Shown: positions 1 to 10,590, numbered from the stretch's first letter. The stretch is 64,000 nt of DNA from Hymenopus coronatus (GCA_030762935.1 CM060883.1:48104501-48168500); one strand, 5' to 3'. Numbers and translations: made by a program. The notes: generated from the letters alone by a model not told the origin.

Positions 1-160
1 CTAATATGCTATTCAAGTATTTTAAAATCTGGTCGCTCGTGAAACAATTGAGATTCGGTTCGCTTTGCATGGTCCCTTTGAGAAAGGTTAGGTACTTTAT
101 AATTGCAACTAATAAGGAACATCTCAAACCCACGAAAAATATATACGATAAAATAATGTG
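1..160 (-). repeat. HLR fragment, cut by the window edge
   Basis: Matches the middle of the HLR family in reverse orientation (the GGTTGCTATGTG-like segment through the ATAACATAAATTGTG segment). It resumes at 541 after a separate insertion, so 1-160 and 541-712 are one broken copy. Confidence 0.7.
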
Positions 161-163
161 TTT

Positions 164-532
164 GATTGATTGATTGATTGATTGTGTTTAAGGGCGTTTA
201 ACTACCATGCTCATTAGCTCCTTTATAAAATAAATAGGGATCAAACTCGACATAAAACAAATAAAAGAGGAAGGGCAAGTAAAACCGTGAAATAAAACGA
301 ATGGGTGCTAAAACTATAAAGAATGTAAAATATGCCTAAAAGGAAAAAAACTCGTTCAACTGGATAAAATGAACAGGGCTAAAAACAGTTAAAAACCTTG
401 AAACCACATGACTTTCGCTCCGTTACTACCCATCGCTAAAAGTATGTTAAAAAGCTAAATCCTAAATGGGATGGTCAAATTCGATAAAAACTTAAAAACT
501 CTATCGACCGCTCTGTGGTTATCGGCAAGGAA
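164..532. mobile_element. Inserted element with a TGAT/GATT tract at one edge and a target duplication
   Basis: This 369-bp block splits an HLR copy. The 8-mer ATGTGTTT occurs on both sides (156-163 and 533-540), as expected of a target site duplication. The left edge is a GATT microsatellite followed by a segment reading roughly TGTTTAAGGGCG and then CATGCTCATTAGC. A similar short segment lies at 24343-24405. The microsatellite edge suggests the 3' end of a SINE or a truncated non-LTR element, but no coding or tRNA-like part is visible, so the class is open. Confidence 0.5.
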
Positions 533-540
533 ATGTGTTT

Positions 541-712
541 TAACGAGATTTATATATTATGCAAAATTCAGCAAAGTTCACCTAGAATGAAAAGGTCTTC
601 AGAGGCTATTTCCAGAAAATTCAATATATACATTTTGTTTGTCATAAAATTATCTTAAACATATGGCATTTTAATCAAAATCATAAGAGCCATTTTTAAA
701 AAAATGTAAATT
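541..712 (-). repeat. HLR fragment, continuation of 1-160
   Basis: Carries the reverse-orientation core (GCAAAATTC, then CTTCAGAGGCTAT, then AATTCAATATATACATTTT). Stops before the GT-rich and palindromic part. Confidence 0.7.
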
Positions 713-1380
713 ATTATTCTTTCTATATAATGTTAATCGAGATAAACATTAGCAGAATGTTTTTATTACTTAGTTCTCTATAAATAGAGAGAACTAAAGG
801 AATACACTAGGCTAAAGGGATAGTGAAATGTTTAAAAAACTGTCATGCGATTTCCATTGCAATTCGCTTCTTTGCTTACTCAAGAGTAGAACAAAAGAAA
901 AACGGACATTTCCTCTCTGAGAAAAGTATAAGTACTTTCCAATTGAAACTAATAACAAGAAATATCTAGGAAGCAGGTCTTCTGAGACTATTCCCAGAAA
1001 ATTCAAGATATACATTTTATTTGGGATTTAAATGTGTTTTATATTAATATACGGTATTTTAGTCAAAATCGTTACAGACATTTTAAAGAATTTGTCTATG
1101 TAAAGAGTAGTTTGTGGTTGGATGATTTTCTTGAAAATCTTCGTGTCGTATTCTTGGGATATACTAAACTTAAATACCAAGTTTTTTTATCAAACGGTTA
1201 TTCCGTTTTTGAGCTATGTTGTCCGACATACACGCGGACATTTTTTGAAAATGCTTTCTTCGGACTCAGGGGACCCCAAAACATTTCCAGTGAAATCTCA
1301 ACACCTAATTTTTGGGTGGAATACAATGCCTTCTCTATCCACTATGTATATTGTACTTATGGGCTAGAGAAAGTAAAAAG
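713..1380 (-). mobile_element. HLR copy, 3' hairpin missing, internal deletion
   Basis: Starts in the ATGTTAATCGAGA segment and runs to the palindromic terminus (CTTCTCTATCCACTATG, then CTAGAGAAAGTAAAAA at 1364-1379). About 150 bp of the middle is missing near 955. The terminal hairpin at the left is absent. Confidence 0.75.
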
Positions 1381-2040
1381 AAATAAATTGTGGCATTTAT
1401 AATGTAATTATAGCTAGGACAATAGAATAAATTTAGCTTAAAGCTTCATTTTTCAAAGATGAGGTTATAAATAAGATAGCGAAATACTTTTCAGATAATG
1501 TATACACTTTCTTCCTTTTTCTTGTGTGAAATGTATTATGCAAACATTTCTTCTTCTACTGCGACAAAAATGAACTTTCTATAAATTCTCACCAGAATGG
1601 CATTTTATCTTCTTCTTAATTAAATCCCCGATTCAGAAGCATTTTTCATTGTGACATTTCTTCTCGCTTCTTTCTTTGCTCTATATTCGAGGATATATTT
1701 TTATTAAAACGAGAAGCAGGTGAGGTGAAGCTATAAAGAGGCATTTCTTTTCTTTTACATTCAATTTTTCACTCGGCGCTGTTGCCTTCAAGAAGCTGTA
1801 AAAACAACTGATGCGAGAAAGATATATGGCCTTAGAAAAAGTGACTCTGCCCAAATAAATGGGTATAACAGAGCAGGCTATGTCTTCATTTCGACAAATT
1901 TATCAAATACAATACAATGACTATATTAAAAGTTAACCTTGCATGCTAATAGAAAACAACATGGTTGCGCGTTACAATGTCTAACGCTCATATAATATTC
2001 TCTGCACCATCATCTATTCTCATACATTTTGTAAACCGAG
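1381..2040. other. Unassigned AT-rich sequence
   Basis: No gene, RNA gene, repeat family member or inverted-repeat structure recognised. Only short stop-bounded frames. Confidence 0.5.
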
Positions 2041-2402
2041 CGAGTTAGCTACACGGTGATGTGTAAAGGTCGCATTTGGAAGATACCAGGTTTGAATTCT
2101 CGTCAAATGCCCAATCTTACTTTGGGTTTTCCTTGGGGTGCTTTATTTACTGGCACGGTTTCCTTTAACTCGCCATTTTTTTCTTTCCGTTGTCTTCTTA
2201 CATTTCAGATGGGCAACGTTTCTTGTGCGAGGCGCTGCCCGATAGATGGCACAGATGCTTGGTCCAAGGAAAGAGTAATCTCTGTAGACACTAGAGGTCC
2301 GCCTGATTGTTCGCGTTGCTTATGGCTCTCTTTGGGAAGCTCTTTGAAGCAGGAAGTGTTGCGGACTTCCGCGCGTCTCATCTGTGGTTCCATCACTTGA
2401 TT
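2041..2402 (+). mobile_element. tRNA-derived SINE, GGTTTTCC type
   Basis: The head at 2041-2105 has an A-box-like stretch (GAGTTAGCTACACGG) and a B-box-like GGTTTGAATTC. It is followed by TTTCCTTGGGGTG and later GCGGACTTCCGCGCGTCT. The last motif recurs in reverse complement near 35680, placing both in one family. Diverged, no clear tail or target duplication. Confidence 0.55.
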
Positions 2403-2693
2403 TATTCATTCTGGGGTATGGTAGCTAGAATAGATATGGAGAAGTCGTCTTGAACGAAGTATACCCTCCGTTATACACACCGGTGTGTAAAACTAAGGAC
2501 AAAGTAACATTCGCATACTGTGCCTCTACCAAATAGGTAAAGCTCGAAAAAACTTGAATCATACAGTATGCTACAATAGACAACTAAACAAAATATACAA
2601 TGAGATGAACAGAAATTACACTTTTATGCATAGCAAATAAGCATCACTAAATTCACTAGGTCCTATGTTGATCCCCTATATTTAAAAAAAAAA

Positions 2694-3060
2694 TCTGATA
2701 TGTTCCATTTACACGACTTTCTACATATCTACAACAAATTATTGTTAAATAGCTTATTCTTATATTTACTTTATACTAATCGAGGAAAAAAATAGAAGTT
2801 GTCTTATTATATGTTGCCATGAAAGTAAAAGAGGAAATAAAAGAGTACTATAGACTAAAGCAATAGTCCAAAGCTGGTTGCTATGTGACCGTTTGTATGG
2901 ACAGGAGCTGAAAAATTCCTGTTTGAGAAAAGTATACGTTTTTTAAAGCTGAAACCAAAAAAACAAGGAATATCTCAAAAACGATAAATTCCACGAAAAA
3001 AAAGTATATAACATAAATTGTGTGTTTTAAATAGTTTTACATGTTTTATGTGATAGGTCG
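2694..3060 (-). repeat. HLR fragment, 3' portion
   Basis: Begins with the family 3' terminus in reverse (ATCTGATATGTTCCATTT, hairpin decayed) and runs to the ATAAATTGTGTGTTTT segment, then ends abruptly. The GT-rich and palindromic half is absent. Confidence 0.75.
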
Positions 3061-3302
3061 AATTATGGGACATCTTGCATATACATTACATATACACATA
3101 TTCTGTATAGCTTTAATTAATCTGAACTTCTTTATGTCTACTTATTCATAATAAATATTGATAAATTGGTTCAATTAGGTAACTTAGGAAATATATATTT
3201 TATAAAGCGAGACTATAGACAGATGATTAAAACAAGAGTAGCATGTTAACTACGTTAAAGATATCTTAAATGCTAACGAAAAGCTAAAGAGCATGCACAT
3301 AC

Positions 3303-3487
3303 ATTTTCTAAGGCGGCCCGGGTTATCCCAAGCGACCGTATGTGGGATTTATGGTCGACATAGTGGCGCATGGGCGGTTTTTCTCCGGGTTCTCCGGTTT
3401 TCCCCGCTATTGCATTCCACCGGTGCTCCATCTTCAGTGTGTAATCAGCTACGGGGCCATAATCGTAAAAGCGGACTTAAACTCATA
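3303..3487 (+). mobile_element. 5'-truncated SINE, GGTTTTCC type
   Basis: Contains a decayed B box (CCCGGGTTATCCCAAG), then TTCTCCGGTTTTCCCCGC and CATTCCACCGGTGCTCCATC. The same motif series is found in reverse at 4900-4930 and 33300-33370. It abuts the HLR terminus at 3488. Confidence 0.6.
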
Positions 3488-4350
3488 AAAAAAATCTGAT
3501 GTGTTCCATTCTCATGACTTTCTCTACATCTTTACAACAAATTAGATAGATAAATTAGATTAAATAGAAGCTTATGCTTCTATTTACTTTATGCTGATCG
3601 AGAACAATTTAGCAGAAATATTCTTATTATTTGCTTCCTTGTAAGCAGAAGCAAAATAAGGGAGTACCATAGGTTAAAGTAACAGTCAAAAGCTGGTTGC
3701 TATGTGGCTGAAGTTCCTTTGTTTGTATGAACAGGAGTTGACAGATTCCTGTATGAAAAAAGTACAAGTTTTTTAAAGCTGAAACCAATAACAAGAAATA
3801 TCTCAAAAATGATCAACTCCCAAAAAATGTATACAACATAAATTGTATGTTTTAACGTGCTCTACATTTGTATGTAATAAGTTTTTGTCCATCTCTTTCG
3901 GTTTAGCTGTTATGCAAAATTCCGTAAATTTCATCCAGAATAAAGCCGTCTTCAGAGGCTATTCCCAGAAAATTCAAGATATACATTTTATTTGCCATGT
4001 TAATATATTTAATAGAAAATATGTTAATCAAAATCGTTAGAGGCATCTTTGAGAAAATCAAAATTTTCGAGAAAAAAAAGTTTCATGTAAACGCTAGTTG
4101 GGGGAGGGGGGGATTTTCTTGAGAATTTTCATGTCGCATTCTTGGAAGATATCAAACCTAAATACCAAGTTTCGTTTTTAACGGTCTTTTCATTTTTGAG
4201 CTATGCTGCCCACAGACACACACACATACACAGACATTTTTCAAACAAGGCTTTTTTTAAATTCAGAGGCCTCAAAACATGTATTTCCGGTGAAATCTCG
4301 ATATCAGTTTTGGGTGCATTACATACCTTCTCTATACACAATGAGTGATT
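3488..4350 (-). mobile_element. HLR copy, nearly complete
   Basis: The left end has the family 3' terminus in reverse (CTGATGTGTTCC at 3496, with the subterminal GACTTTCTCTAC). The right end reaches CTTCTCTATACACAATGAG, where the palindrome is cut after its first arm. The CA-rich site is at 4215-4232. Confidence 0.8.
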
Positions 4351-4418
4351 CGAACTGGTTTAGAGTGACGAAATTTTCATTTTACATAAACGCTATATTT
4401 TAACGAGACCTAGTTCAG

Positions 4419-4690
4419 CGTTTACTTTCTCTACCACGCACCTAGTAGGTAGAAGAAGAACGTGTTACATTCCAATTATAAATTTGATAGAGAGAAGTCA
4501 TCTAGATATAAGTTTAGCGAACTCTTAAATTAAAAAAACAAAACAAAAAAACAACAACATGTTTTTAGTAAAAGGTCCGTGTATAAGTGAGTGTGTCTAT
4601 CTTTCTATCTATGAACAACATAACTCAGAAACGAAATGTCGGATAAATAAACTTAGTATTTACGTCAGAATCTTCCAGGGAGATTCAGGA
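4419..4690 (+). repeat. HLR fragment, 5' third
   Basis: Opens with TTTACTTTCTCTACCACG and a short palindrome (CACCTAGTAGGTAG), keeps the weak GTGT site near 4590 and AACTCAGAAACGAAA, and stops at the CTTCCAGGGA segment. Confidence 0.6.
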
Positions 4691-4819
4691 AAAAAATGTT
4701 GAAGAAAAGGTGTCCACTTCAAACATCCCTTAATAAAAAACAAATATTTTTCCTTTCTTCTTCTGTTTATCCTTCTCATATATATGAGTAACAAGCCAGC
4801 GCCCTTAGTCAGATATCTT

Positions 4820-5051
4820 GTTTTTTTTTTATAGTATTTAATGCTCGCTTTTACATGTGGCACAGCAGGCGACGACACTGATGATACTTGGTATGAAGAT
4901 GGATCACCGGTGGAATGTGATACTCGGAGAAACCGAAAAATCTGGAGAAAACTCACCGCTTTGTCCACTACAAACACATGCGGTCACTTGGGATCGAACC
5001 TGGGCCATCTAGGCGAGAGGCGCGTGGTCCCCCGACGCGGCCAGGTATCTG
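4820..5051 (-). mobile_element. SINE, left unit of a dimer, GGTTTTCC type
   Basis: Read on the minus strand: head with GGTTCGATCCCAAGTGACCG (5000-4981 region), then TCGGTTTCTCC and CATTCCACCGGTG, ending in an A-run seen as T's at 4820-4830. It lies head-to-tail against the next unit with no spacer. Confidence 0.65.
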
Positions 5052-5283
5052 TTGAGTAGAGGCTCTGGATCAGAGGGACGTTAGGATGGGTGATCAGCAC
5101 TAAGCGTAAAATGAAAGTGAAGAAGTGGATGATATGAAATGGATGACGGGAAAGATAATTATACAGCGATTAGTGGAATGAATATTGGGGAAACCAGAGA
5201 TCCAAGAGAAACCCCCTTCGCCCAACGCGGGGATCGAACCCGGGCCTCCTAGGTGAGAGGACGAACCACGGAGCCGCCCCAGG
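5052..5283 (-). mobile_element. SINE, right unit of a dimer, GGTTTTCC type
   Basis: Minus-strand head with the B box GGGTTCGATCCCCGC and an acceptor-like GGCGGCTCCGTGG at 5283-5265, followed by TCTCTGGTTTCCCC and CATTTCATATCATCCACTTC. The last two recur in the SINE at 33128-33452. No A-tail of its own, consistent with a dimeric element. Confidence 0.65.
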
Positions 5284-5299
5284 TAGAAACATATTCCTT

Positions 5300-5915
5300 A
5301 TTTCAGAATCACTTTAGCCTACAGTATTCTTGTTATACTAACAACGAAATGTGTAAATTGTAATGAAAGATATTAACAAGTAATGTACAGAAGGATAAGC
5401 TTTTGTGAAAACAGACTACAATACTGTGTATGGAAACTAATGTGAATTCAGCACAGATGGGGATCCTTAATTCTATATTGCCTTGCATTCGTTAGAATCT
5501 CAAGATCAAGACAATATGGGGTGCCCTGTTCCGGAGCAAAAGTTGCAATCTCCAGCTTCTACCAGAAGATTGATGCCCTATAACAGGGTGCAGAGTTGAA
5601 GTAGGGGAGGTGAAGTGATAGAAGGGGAGAATGGATAAAGGAAATAGAAAAGGCAGGTCAAAGAGTGGATTCAAGTGTTAGTGCGGGGGAGGCAAGTTAC
5701 TAAACAGTGGAACGGAGATAAGCGGAGAGAAATTGAAGAGCACACAAGGAGAGTCAGATAAAGACGGACCAAGAAGGAAACACAACAATCCAAGAGAGTG
5801 GCAGTATCTCTCTATTACTTCCAACACATTGAGAAAAATATAATGGCCACGTGCTTAGTTCTTAGTGAAACAGTTTCATTTTGAATCAAAACAATATAAA
5901 GGAACCTTGACAAGC
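5300..5915. other. Unassigned sequence, purine-rich on the + strand
   Basis: 5560-5780 is strongly A/G-rich (GAAGTAGGGGAGGTG, GAGAGAAATTGAAGAG and similar). No recognised gene or repeat family. Confidence 0.45.
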
Positions 5916-6171
5916 TGGCCTGGTAGCTCAGGTGGTAGAGCACTTGCTGTACGAAGGCTCCCGGGTTCGATTCCCGGCTCGAAGGTAGGATTTTTTCTCT
6001 AGCCCAGATTATTCCCTATTCTCCCAAGGGAAAGGGGGAGTGTGACAGTGATAAAAATAAAAATATTTAAAAACTCAACGCCATCAATACATAAGTTATC
6101 ATCATTGCCGTTATGGGAAATTTTCCAAAGGGAAATGCCGCTGATAGGCCCATACAGTTAAATTGAACATT

Positions 6172-6199
<28 letters not shown>
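5916..6199 (+). mobile_element. Full-length tRNA-derived SINE with poly(A)
   Basis: Head 5917-5990 has A box GGTAGCTCAGGTGGTAGAGC and B box GGGTTCGATTCCCGG. A body follows (TTTCTCTAGCCCAGATTATT, CTGATAGGCCCATACAG) and a run of about 26 A's at 6173-6198. The 3' side of the head does not pair as an acceptor stem, so this is a SINE and not a tRNA gene. A second copy is at 9592-9840. Confidence 0.8.
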
Positions 6200-6202
<3 letters not shown>

Positions 6203-6299
6203 GCTTGAAGCACGAGGAAAACAAACTTGATTGTTGTCCAATCTTATAATTAAAGTTCAAAATTTAGCCTCTGTTTTGAAAGTGTTTGTGCTCTAGATA

Positions 6300-6561
6300 G
6301 TCTAAAAATATGTTGTGGTAAATTCACATCCCTTTCTCTGCATATTCTTCTTAAAATGTAAAACAAGATAAACATATGCACACATTTCCTTTTATGCAAG
6401 GCAATAGAAGAATACAGTGGTCTTACGCGATAGTCAAATATTTTAAGAAATGGTCGCTATTTGTTGCTTTGAAATTCCGCAGAAATTCCAACAAAAAAAA
6501 TGTGTTCCCACTTGAGCAAAATTCTAACCAATAGCGAGAAATGTCCACAATAAATTTAAAA
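6300..6561 (-). repeat. Diverged HLR fragment
   Basis: Recognisable by CCCTTTCTCTGCATATTC, the GATAAACATA segment, ACGCGATAGTCAAATATTTT and GTCGCTAT. Strongly diverged. Confidence 0.5.
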
Positions 6562-6611
6562 AATCTGATGAATTACGTTCAAATGATCTTCTCTACCCAA
6601 TGCTCAACTAA
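6562..6611 (-). repeat. HLR 3' tip, interrupted by a foldback element
   Basis: AAATCTGATGAATTACGTTC and CTTCTCTACCCAATGC correspond to the reverse-orientation terminus. The copy is then cut by the tRNA-like element at 6612. Confidence 0.5.
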
Positions 6612-6890
6612 CTACTGTAACAATAGTTGGATAGACAGAGTCAGACTGAAAAAATCGATGCCATAGCCGGGATTTGAACCACGGATCTCTTGGTCTCTAG
6701 CGGTTGTTCTAACCACTGAGCTAGCATGGCAACCGACTCGGCATTAAATTCCTCAACTGATTCGCAAATTTCCGGTAAACTAAAAGGTGATCTCAAATTA
6801 TTTTGAGATGATATACCCCAATGGCGACTTATTTTGTCGTAAGTAGGTAGTTCCGGACTTCATAGTTTAGCCTACGTTAGGTCAATTAGT
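6612..6890. mobile_element. Partial foldback element with a tRNA-like terminus
   Basis: 6620-6733 reads, on the minus strand, as a tRNA-like head (GCTAGCTCAGTGGTTAGAAC, GTGGTTCAAATCCCGG) followed by TCAGTCTGACTCTG. 6734-6830 matches the interior of the element at 16404-16775 (AGGTGATCTCAAATTATTTT, CCCAATGGCGACTTA). Only one arm of the inverted pair is present here. Confidence 0.6.
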
Positions 6891-6907
6891 GTTAATGAAT
6901 TGTTGAT

Positions 6908-7772
6908 TTTTTTTACTTTCTCTATAAGTACTATATACATAGTGTATAGAGAAGGTATTGCATTCTACCCAAAATTCGATGTCGAGATTTCACCGGAAAT
7001 ACACGTTTTGGGTCCCCCTGAATCCAAAAAAATCATTTTTGGAAAAAGGTCTCTGTGTGTGCGTGTGTGTCTGTGGACAGCATAGCTCAAAAAACGAAGA
7101 GACCGTTGAATACCAAACTTAGTATTTAAATTTGGTATCTTCCAAGGATGCGACACGCAAATTTTCAAGAAAATCCCCCAACACACAACTACCCTTTACA
7201 TGGAACTTTTTTCGAAAATTTCGATTTTCTCAAAAATGGCTCTACAAGATTTCGATAAAAATGTCTTATATTAAAGATATTTACCTGACTAATAAAATGT
7301 ATATCTTGAATTTTTTGGGGAATAGCCTCTGAAGACTACTTTATTCTGGATGAAGTTTGCCGAATTTTGCATAACTGCTAAACCGTAAGAGATAGACAAA
7401 AACTTACCGCACAAAAAATGTAAAGCACACTAAAACACGCAATTTATGTTATAAACCCTTTTTTCGTGGAGTTGATCGTTTTTGAGATAGCTTTTGTTTT
7501 TGGTTTCAGCCTTGAAAAACGTATACCTTTCTCACACAGGAATTTGTCAACTCCTGTCCGTACAAACAAAAGAACTTTAGTCACATAGCAACCAGCTTTT
7601 GACTATCACGTTAACTTATGTTACCCCATTATTTCGCTTCTACTTACAAGAAAGGGAGTGTTAAGACTATTACTGCTAAGTTGTTCTCGATTAGAATGAA
7701 GTAAATAGAAGCATAAGCTTTTTAACAATAATTTGTTGCAGAGTTGTAGATTATAGAACATATCTGATTTCT
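6908..7772 (+). mobile_element. HLR copy, both ends present
   Basis: Starts TTTTACTTTCTCTATAAG with the palindrome at 6915-6955. GT-rich site at 7048-7070, followed by the CAGCATAGCTCAAAA variant. Ends at a decayed hairpin (AGAACATATCTGATTTC, about 7755-7771). Confidence 0.85.
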
Positions 7773-7859
7773 TCATACAAGCCGTGAGTGGGACATACTG
7801 AAAACCTTAGCGACATATGCGGGATTTGAAACAAATGATTCTGCATATATGTATAGTAA

Positions 7860-8078
7860 CACCTTTCGTTTCATCTCATGTTTTACTGCTAGCCATAGTT
7901 TTTTAAAATATTTGACTATCGCTTTAGCCAATTATACTCGCTAATTTCTCTTCTATTTATAGTAGTATCACTTGTGGTAAGATTTATTTAAATAGCATGA
8001 TTAGGTAAAAGAATAATCTATTGTAAAAATAATTTTATGTAGATCAGCTAGAGAAAGGCATGTGAATGGAACATATAT
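7860..8078 (+). repeat. HLR fragment, 3' part, diverged
   Basis: TTTGACTATCGCTTTAGCC, then the terminal GCTAGAGAAAGGCATGTG and hairpin ending GGAACATAT. The 5' two thirds are missing. Confidence 0.65.
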
Positions 8079-8080
8079 TT

Positions 8081-8692
8081 TATTGAACCAAAATAACCAA
8101 TTATCAAACTTTTAGTTGCACATCATGGTGTGTAAAAATGCATAAATAATACATGGATAGATGAAAAGGTAGTTTTAGTGCTGTTGCAAACTTAAAGTAG
8201 AAATATTCTCTCTCTCAGCAGCTCTGAGGCAGCTTGAACGAGTAATGTAGGAGCCTTCAACTCCATTAATGAGAAACCATCGTTACAAACTGTGGTATTT
8301 TTTGTGGTTCAACAGTGCTTTTGCAGAGATTGTTTTACTCCACAGTGGCTCTTTCCCGCCGTCCGGTTCCGGTTACCGGCTGTAATTACTCTCATCTAAT
8401 CTATTCTCCTGGGTTCTGACGTACAAAATTTCATTACACATTAAGTACATTGTGTAGTAATTTTAAATTGCTCCATAAACACACAAAGATTCTGGGAAAC
8501 TGAAAGCAATCTAAGGTTAGAATTTGTAGGGATAATCCGTCAAATCTCGGGTAATGCCAAGTGTTTCAACAACCTGTTTATATAAAGAAAAATAATTAAC
8601 CATATATGGTAAAATGATATTAAAATAGAGAATTTAAAATTCACTTTGCAAGCCGGGTAAACCAGCTAATTTATTACGAGCAATAAAACACA
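8081..8692. other. Unassigned sequence
   Basis: No recognised gene or repeat; short CT-rich patch near 8208. Confidence 0.45.
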
Positions 8693-8832
8693 TTTTTTAC
8701 TTTCTCTACACGTACTATGTACATAGTGTATAGAGAAGGTATTGCACTCCACCAAAAAATTCGATACGGAGATTTCACCGGAAATATGTTTCAGGTCCCC
8801 TGTATCCAAAAACAGTATTTTCAGAAAAAGGG

Positions 8833-8879
<47 letters not shown>

Positions 8880-9587
8880 CACGATAACTCAAAAACGAAA
8901 AGTCGGTAAAATACCAAACTTGGTATTTAAGTTTAGTATCTTCCAGGGATGCGACACGAAGATTTTGAGAAACATCCCTCCCCCCACCCCAAACTACCCT
9001 TTACATGGAACATTTTTTGAAACTTTTGATTTTCTAAAAAATGGCTAACGATTTAGATTAAACATCGTATATTAAAGATATTTACCTGACAAATAAAATG
9101 TATATTTTGAATTTTCTGGGAATAGCCTCTGAACACTACTTTATTCTGGGTCAATTTTACGGAATTTTGCATAAATGCTAAACCGTAAGAGATGGACAAA
9201 AACTTACCACACAAAAAATGTAGAGCACTTTAAATCACACAATTTATGTTATACGCATTTTTTTCGTGGAGTTGGTTGTTTTTTTTTAGATATTCCTTGT
9301 GTTTGGTTTCAGCTATGAAAATTATATACTTTTCTCATACAGGAATTTGTCAACTCCTGTTCATACAAACAAAGGAACTTCAGTCACATAGAAACCGGCT
9401 TTTGACTATCACTTTAACCTATGGTACTCCCTTATTTGGCTTCTACTTTCATGGAAGCAAGAAATAAGACTCTTTCTGCTAGTTTATTTTTTTTTATTTT
9501 TTTTCTGGATTAGCATGAAATAAATAGAAGCATAAGCTTTTTAACAATTTTTGCGGAGATGTAGAGAAAGTCAATGGAACACATCAG
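8693..9587 (+). mobile_element. HLR copy, complete, with long GT tract
   Basis: Palindromic start at 8695-8738 (TTTTACTTTCTCTACACG, TACTATGTACATAGTG), GT tract 8837-8877, the AACACGATAACTCAAAAAC variant, and subterminal ATGTAGAGAAAGTC with CATCAG at 9582-9587. The hairpin is partly deleted (TCAATGGAACACATCAG). Confidence 0.9.
8837..8877 (+). repeat. (GT)n microsatellite inside an HLR copy
   Basis: About 20 uninterrupted GT units at the family's fixed GT-rich position. Confidence 0.95.
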
Positions 9588-9591
9588 ATTT

Positions 9592-9840
9592 TTCCTCGTA
9601 GCTCAGTCGGTAGAACTCCTGCCTGCTATGCAAGAGGTCCTGGGTTCAACTCAATGGGATTTTTATTCTAGCCCAGATTATACCGTCTCCTTACTAGAGT
9701 CTTTAAGTACGAATGAGGGTGTGCATGTGATCTACAGTAAAAAATTATAAATCCAACATACTCAGTACACGAGGGTCAAAGGTCAACGGTCAACGGTCAA
9801 CGGTCAACGGCGCCAATAGGACCAACAAGTTAAGGCATAT
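9592..9840 (+). mobile_element. tRNA-derived SINE, same family as 5916-6199
   Basis: A box CGTAGCTCAGTCGGTAGAAC, B box GGGTTCAACTC (decayed), then TTTTATTCTAGCCCAGATTA. The element starts 4-5 bp beyond the 3' terminus of the HLR copy. The tail holds a 7-bp tandem repeat (GGTCAAC) at about 9773-9810 instead of poly(A). Confidence 0.75.
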
Positions 9841-9883
9841 TATAAATGCCACAATTTAAAAATGACAAAACAAAGCACGTCTC

Positions 9884-10025
9884 AAAGCTAGCTAGCTTGC
9901 TAGCTTGCTTGCTTGCTTGCGAGTGAGAGAGAGCGAGAGAGCGAGAGAGCGAGAGAGCGAGAGAGCGAGAGAGCGAGAGAGTGAGAGAGCGAGAGAGCGA
10001 GAGAGCGAGAGTGAGAGAGAGAGCG
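9884..10025. repeat. Composite simple repeat, GCTT then GAGAGAGC
   Basis: 9884-9920 is GCTA/GCTT repeats. 9921-10025 is a GA-rich tract with an 8-bp GAGAGAGC period. Frames through this tract give artificial Arg/Glu or Leu/Ser runs. Confidence 0.9.
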
Positions 10026-10224
10026 TATTCTAATAAAAGAACACTTACCGTACGACTGATGCTACTTCTAATTCTGCTTTTCCTGAAACAGAGAAAAATA
10101 CCCTTCAGCAAACAAATTTCTGATATTTTGCATTCACATCAGTTTCTCTGCCTATTCTCGTTAAAGTTTACAATGTTATACAAATTATCCTTACAAGCTT
10201 GTTACTTTTTTGATTATATACTAT

Positions 10225-10590
10225 AATTAGAAGTATCCAAAAATCCGGTACCGAGATTTCATTGAAGCTGACGTTTTGAACTCCATGAATCCAAAAAAGG
10301 CATTTTATAACAAGGTTTGAGACAGGGATGGATGGATGGATGGTGATGAAGGAGCAGGGAGGAGAGTGCGCGTGCATGTGAACAGCATAACTCAAAAAGA
10401 AAGAAAAGTCGGTTACATGACCAATCTAGGTAGGCGTTTTTAAGTTCAGTGGCCTTCCAAAGATGCGACACGAAGATTTTCAACAAAATCCCCCACCAGA
10501 AACAACACTTCACACGCCAGACTTTTCAAAAGTTTTGATTTTCTCAAAAAGTGTTTTAAGATATGGATTAGAATACTATTTGTCAAAGAA
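10225..10590 (+). repeat. HLR fragment, 5' half without its palindrome
   Basis: From GGTACCGAGATTTCATTG through GCATAACTCAAAA and GCGACACGAAGATTTTCAAC to the GATTTTCTCAAAAAG segment. A GGAT repeat (10326-10345) sits where other copies have GT. Confidence 0.7.

Noticed and set aside
812..1402. Open frames of 60-130 codons scattered over the window, many with His-Thr or Cys-Val runs
   Set aside because: They fall inside HLR copies in both orientations; His-Thr and Cys-Val runs are translations of CA/GT microsatellites. No independent coding evidence.
5916..5990. True tRNA gene
   Set aside because: A and B boxes are good, but the ends do not form an acceptor stem and the sequence continues into a SINE body with a poly(A) tail. 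The same reasoning applies at 9592, 37238, 48111, 50201, 51553 and 63291.
8693..9587. SINE or LINE identity for the HLR family
   Set aside because: No tRNA-like head, poly(A) tail, target duplication or reverse transcriptase; paired subterminal inverted repeats and palindromes point to a DNA element.
9921..10025. Arginine/glutamate-rich or Leu-Ser-rich coding region
   Set aside because: It is an 8-bp GAGAGAGC simple repeat; the frames are by-products.
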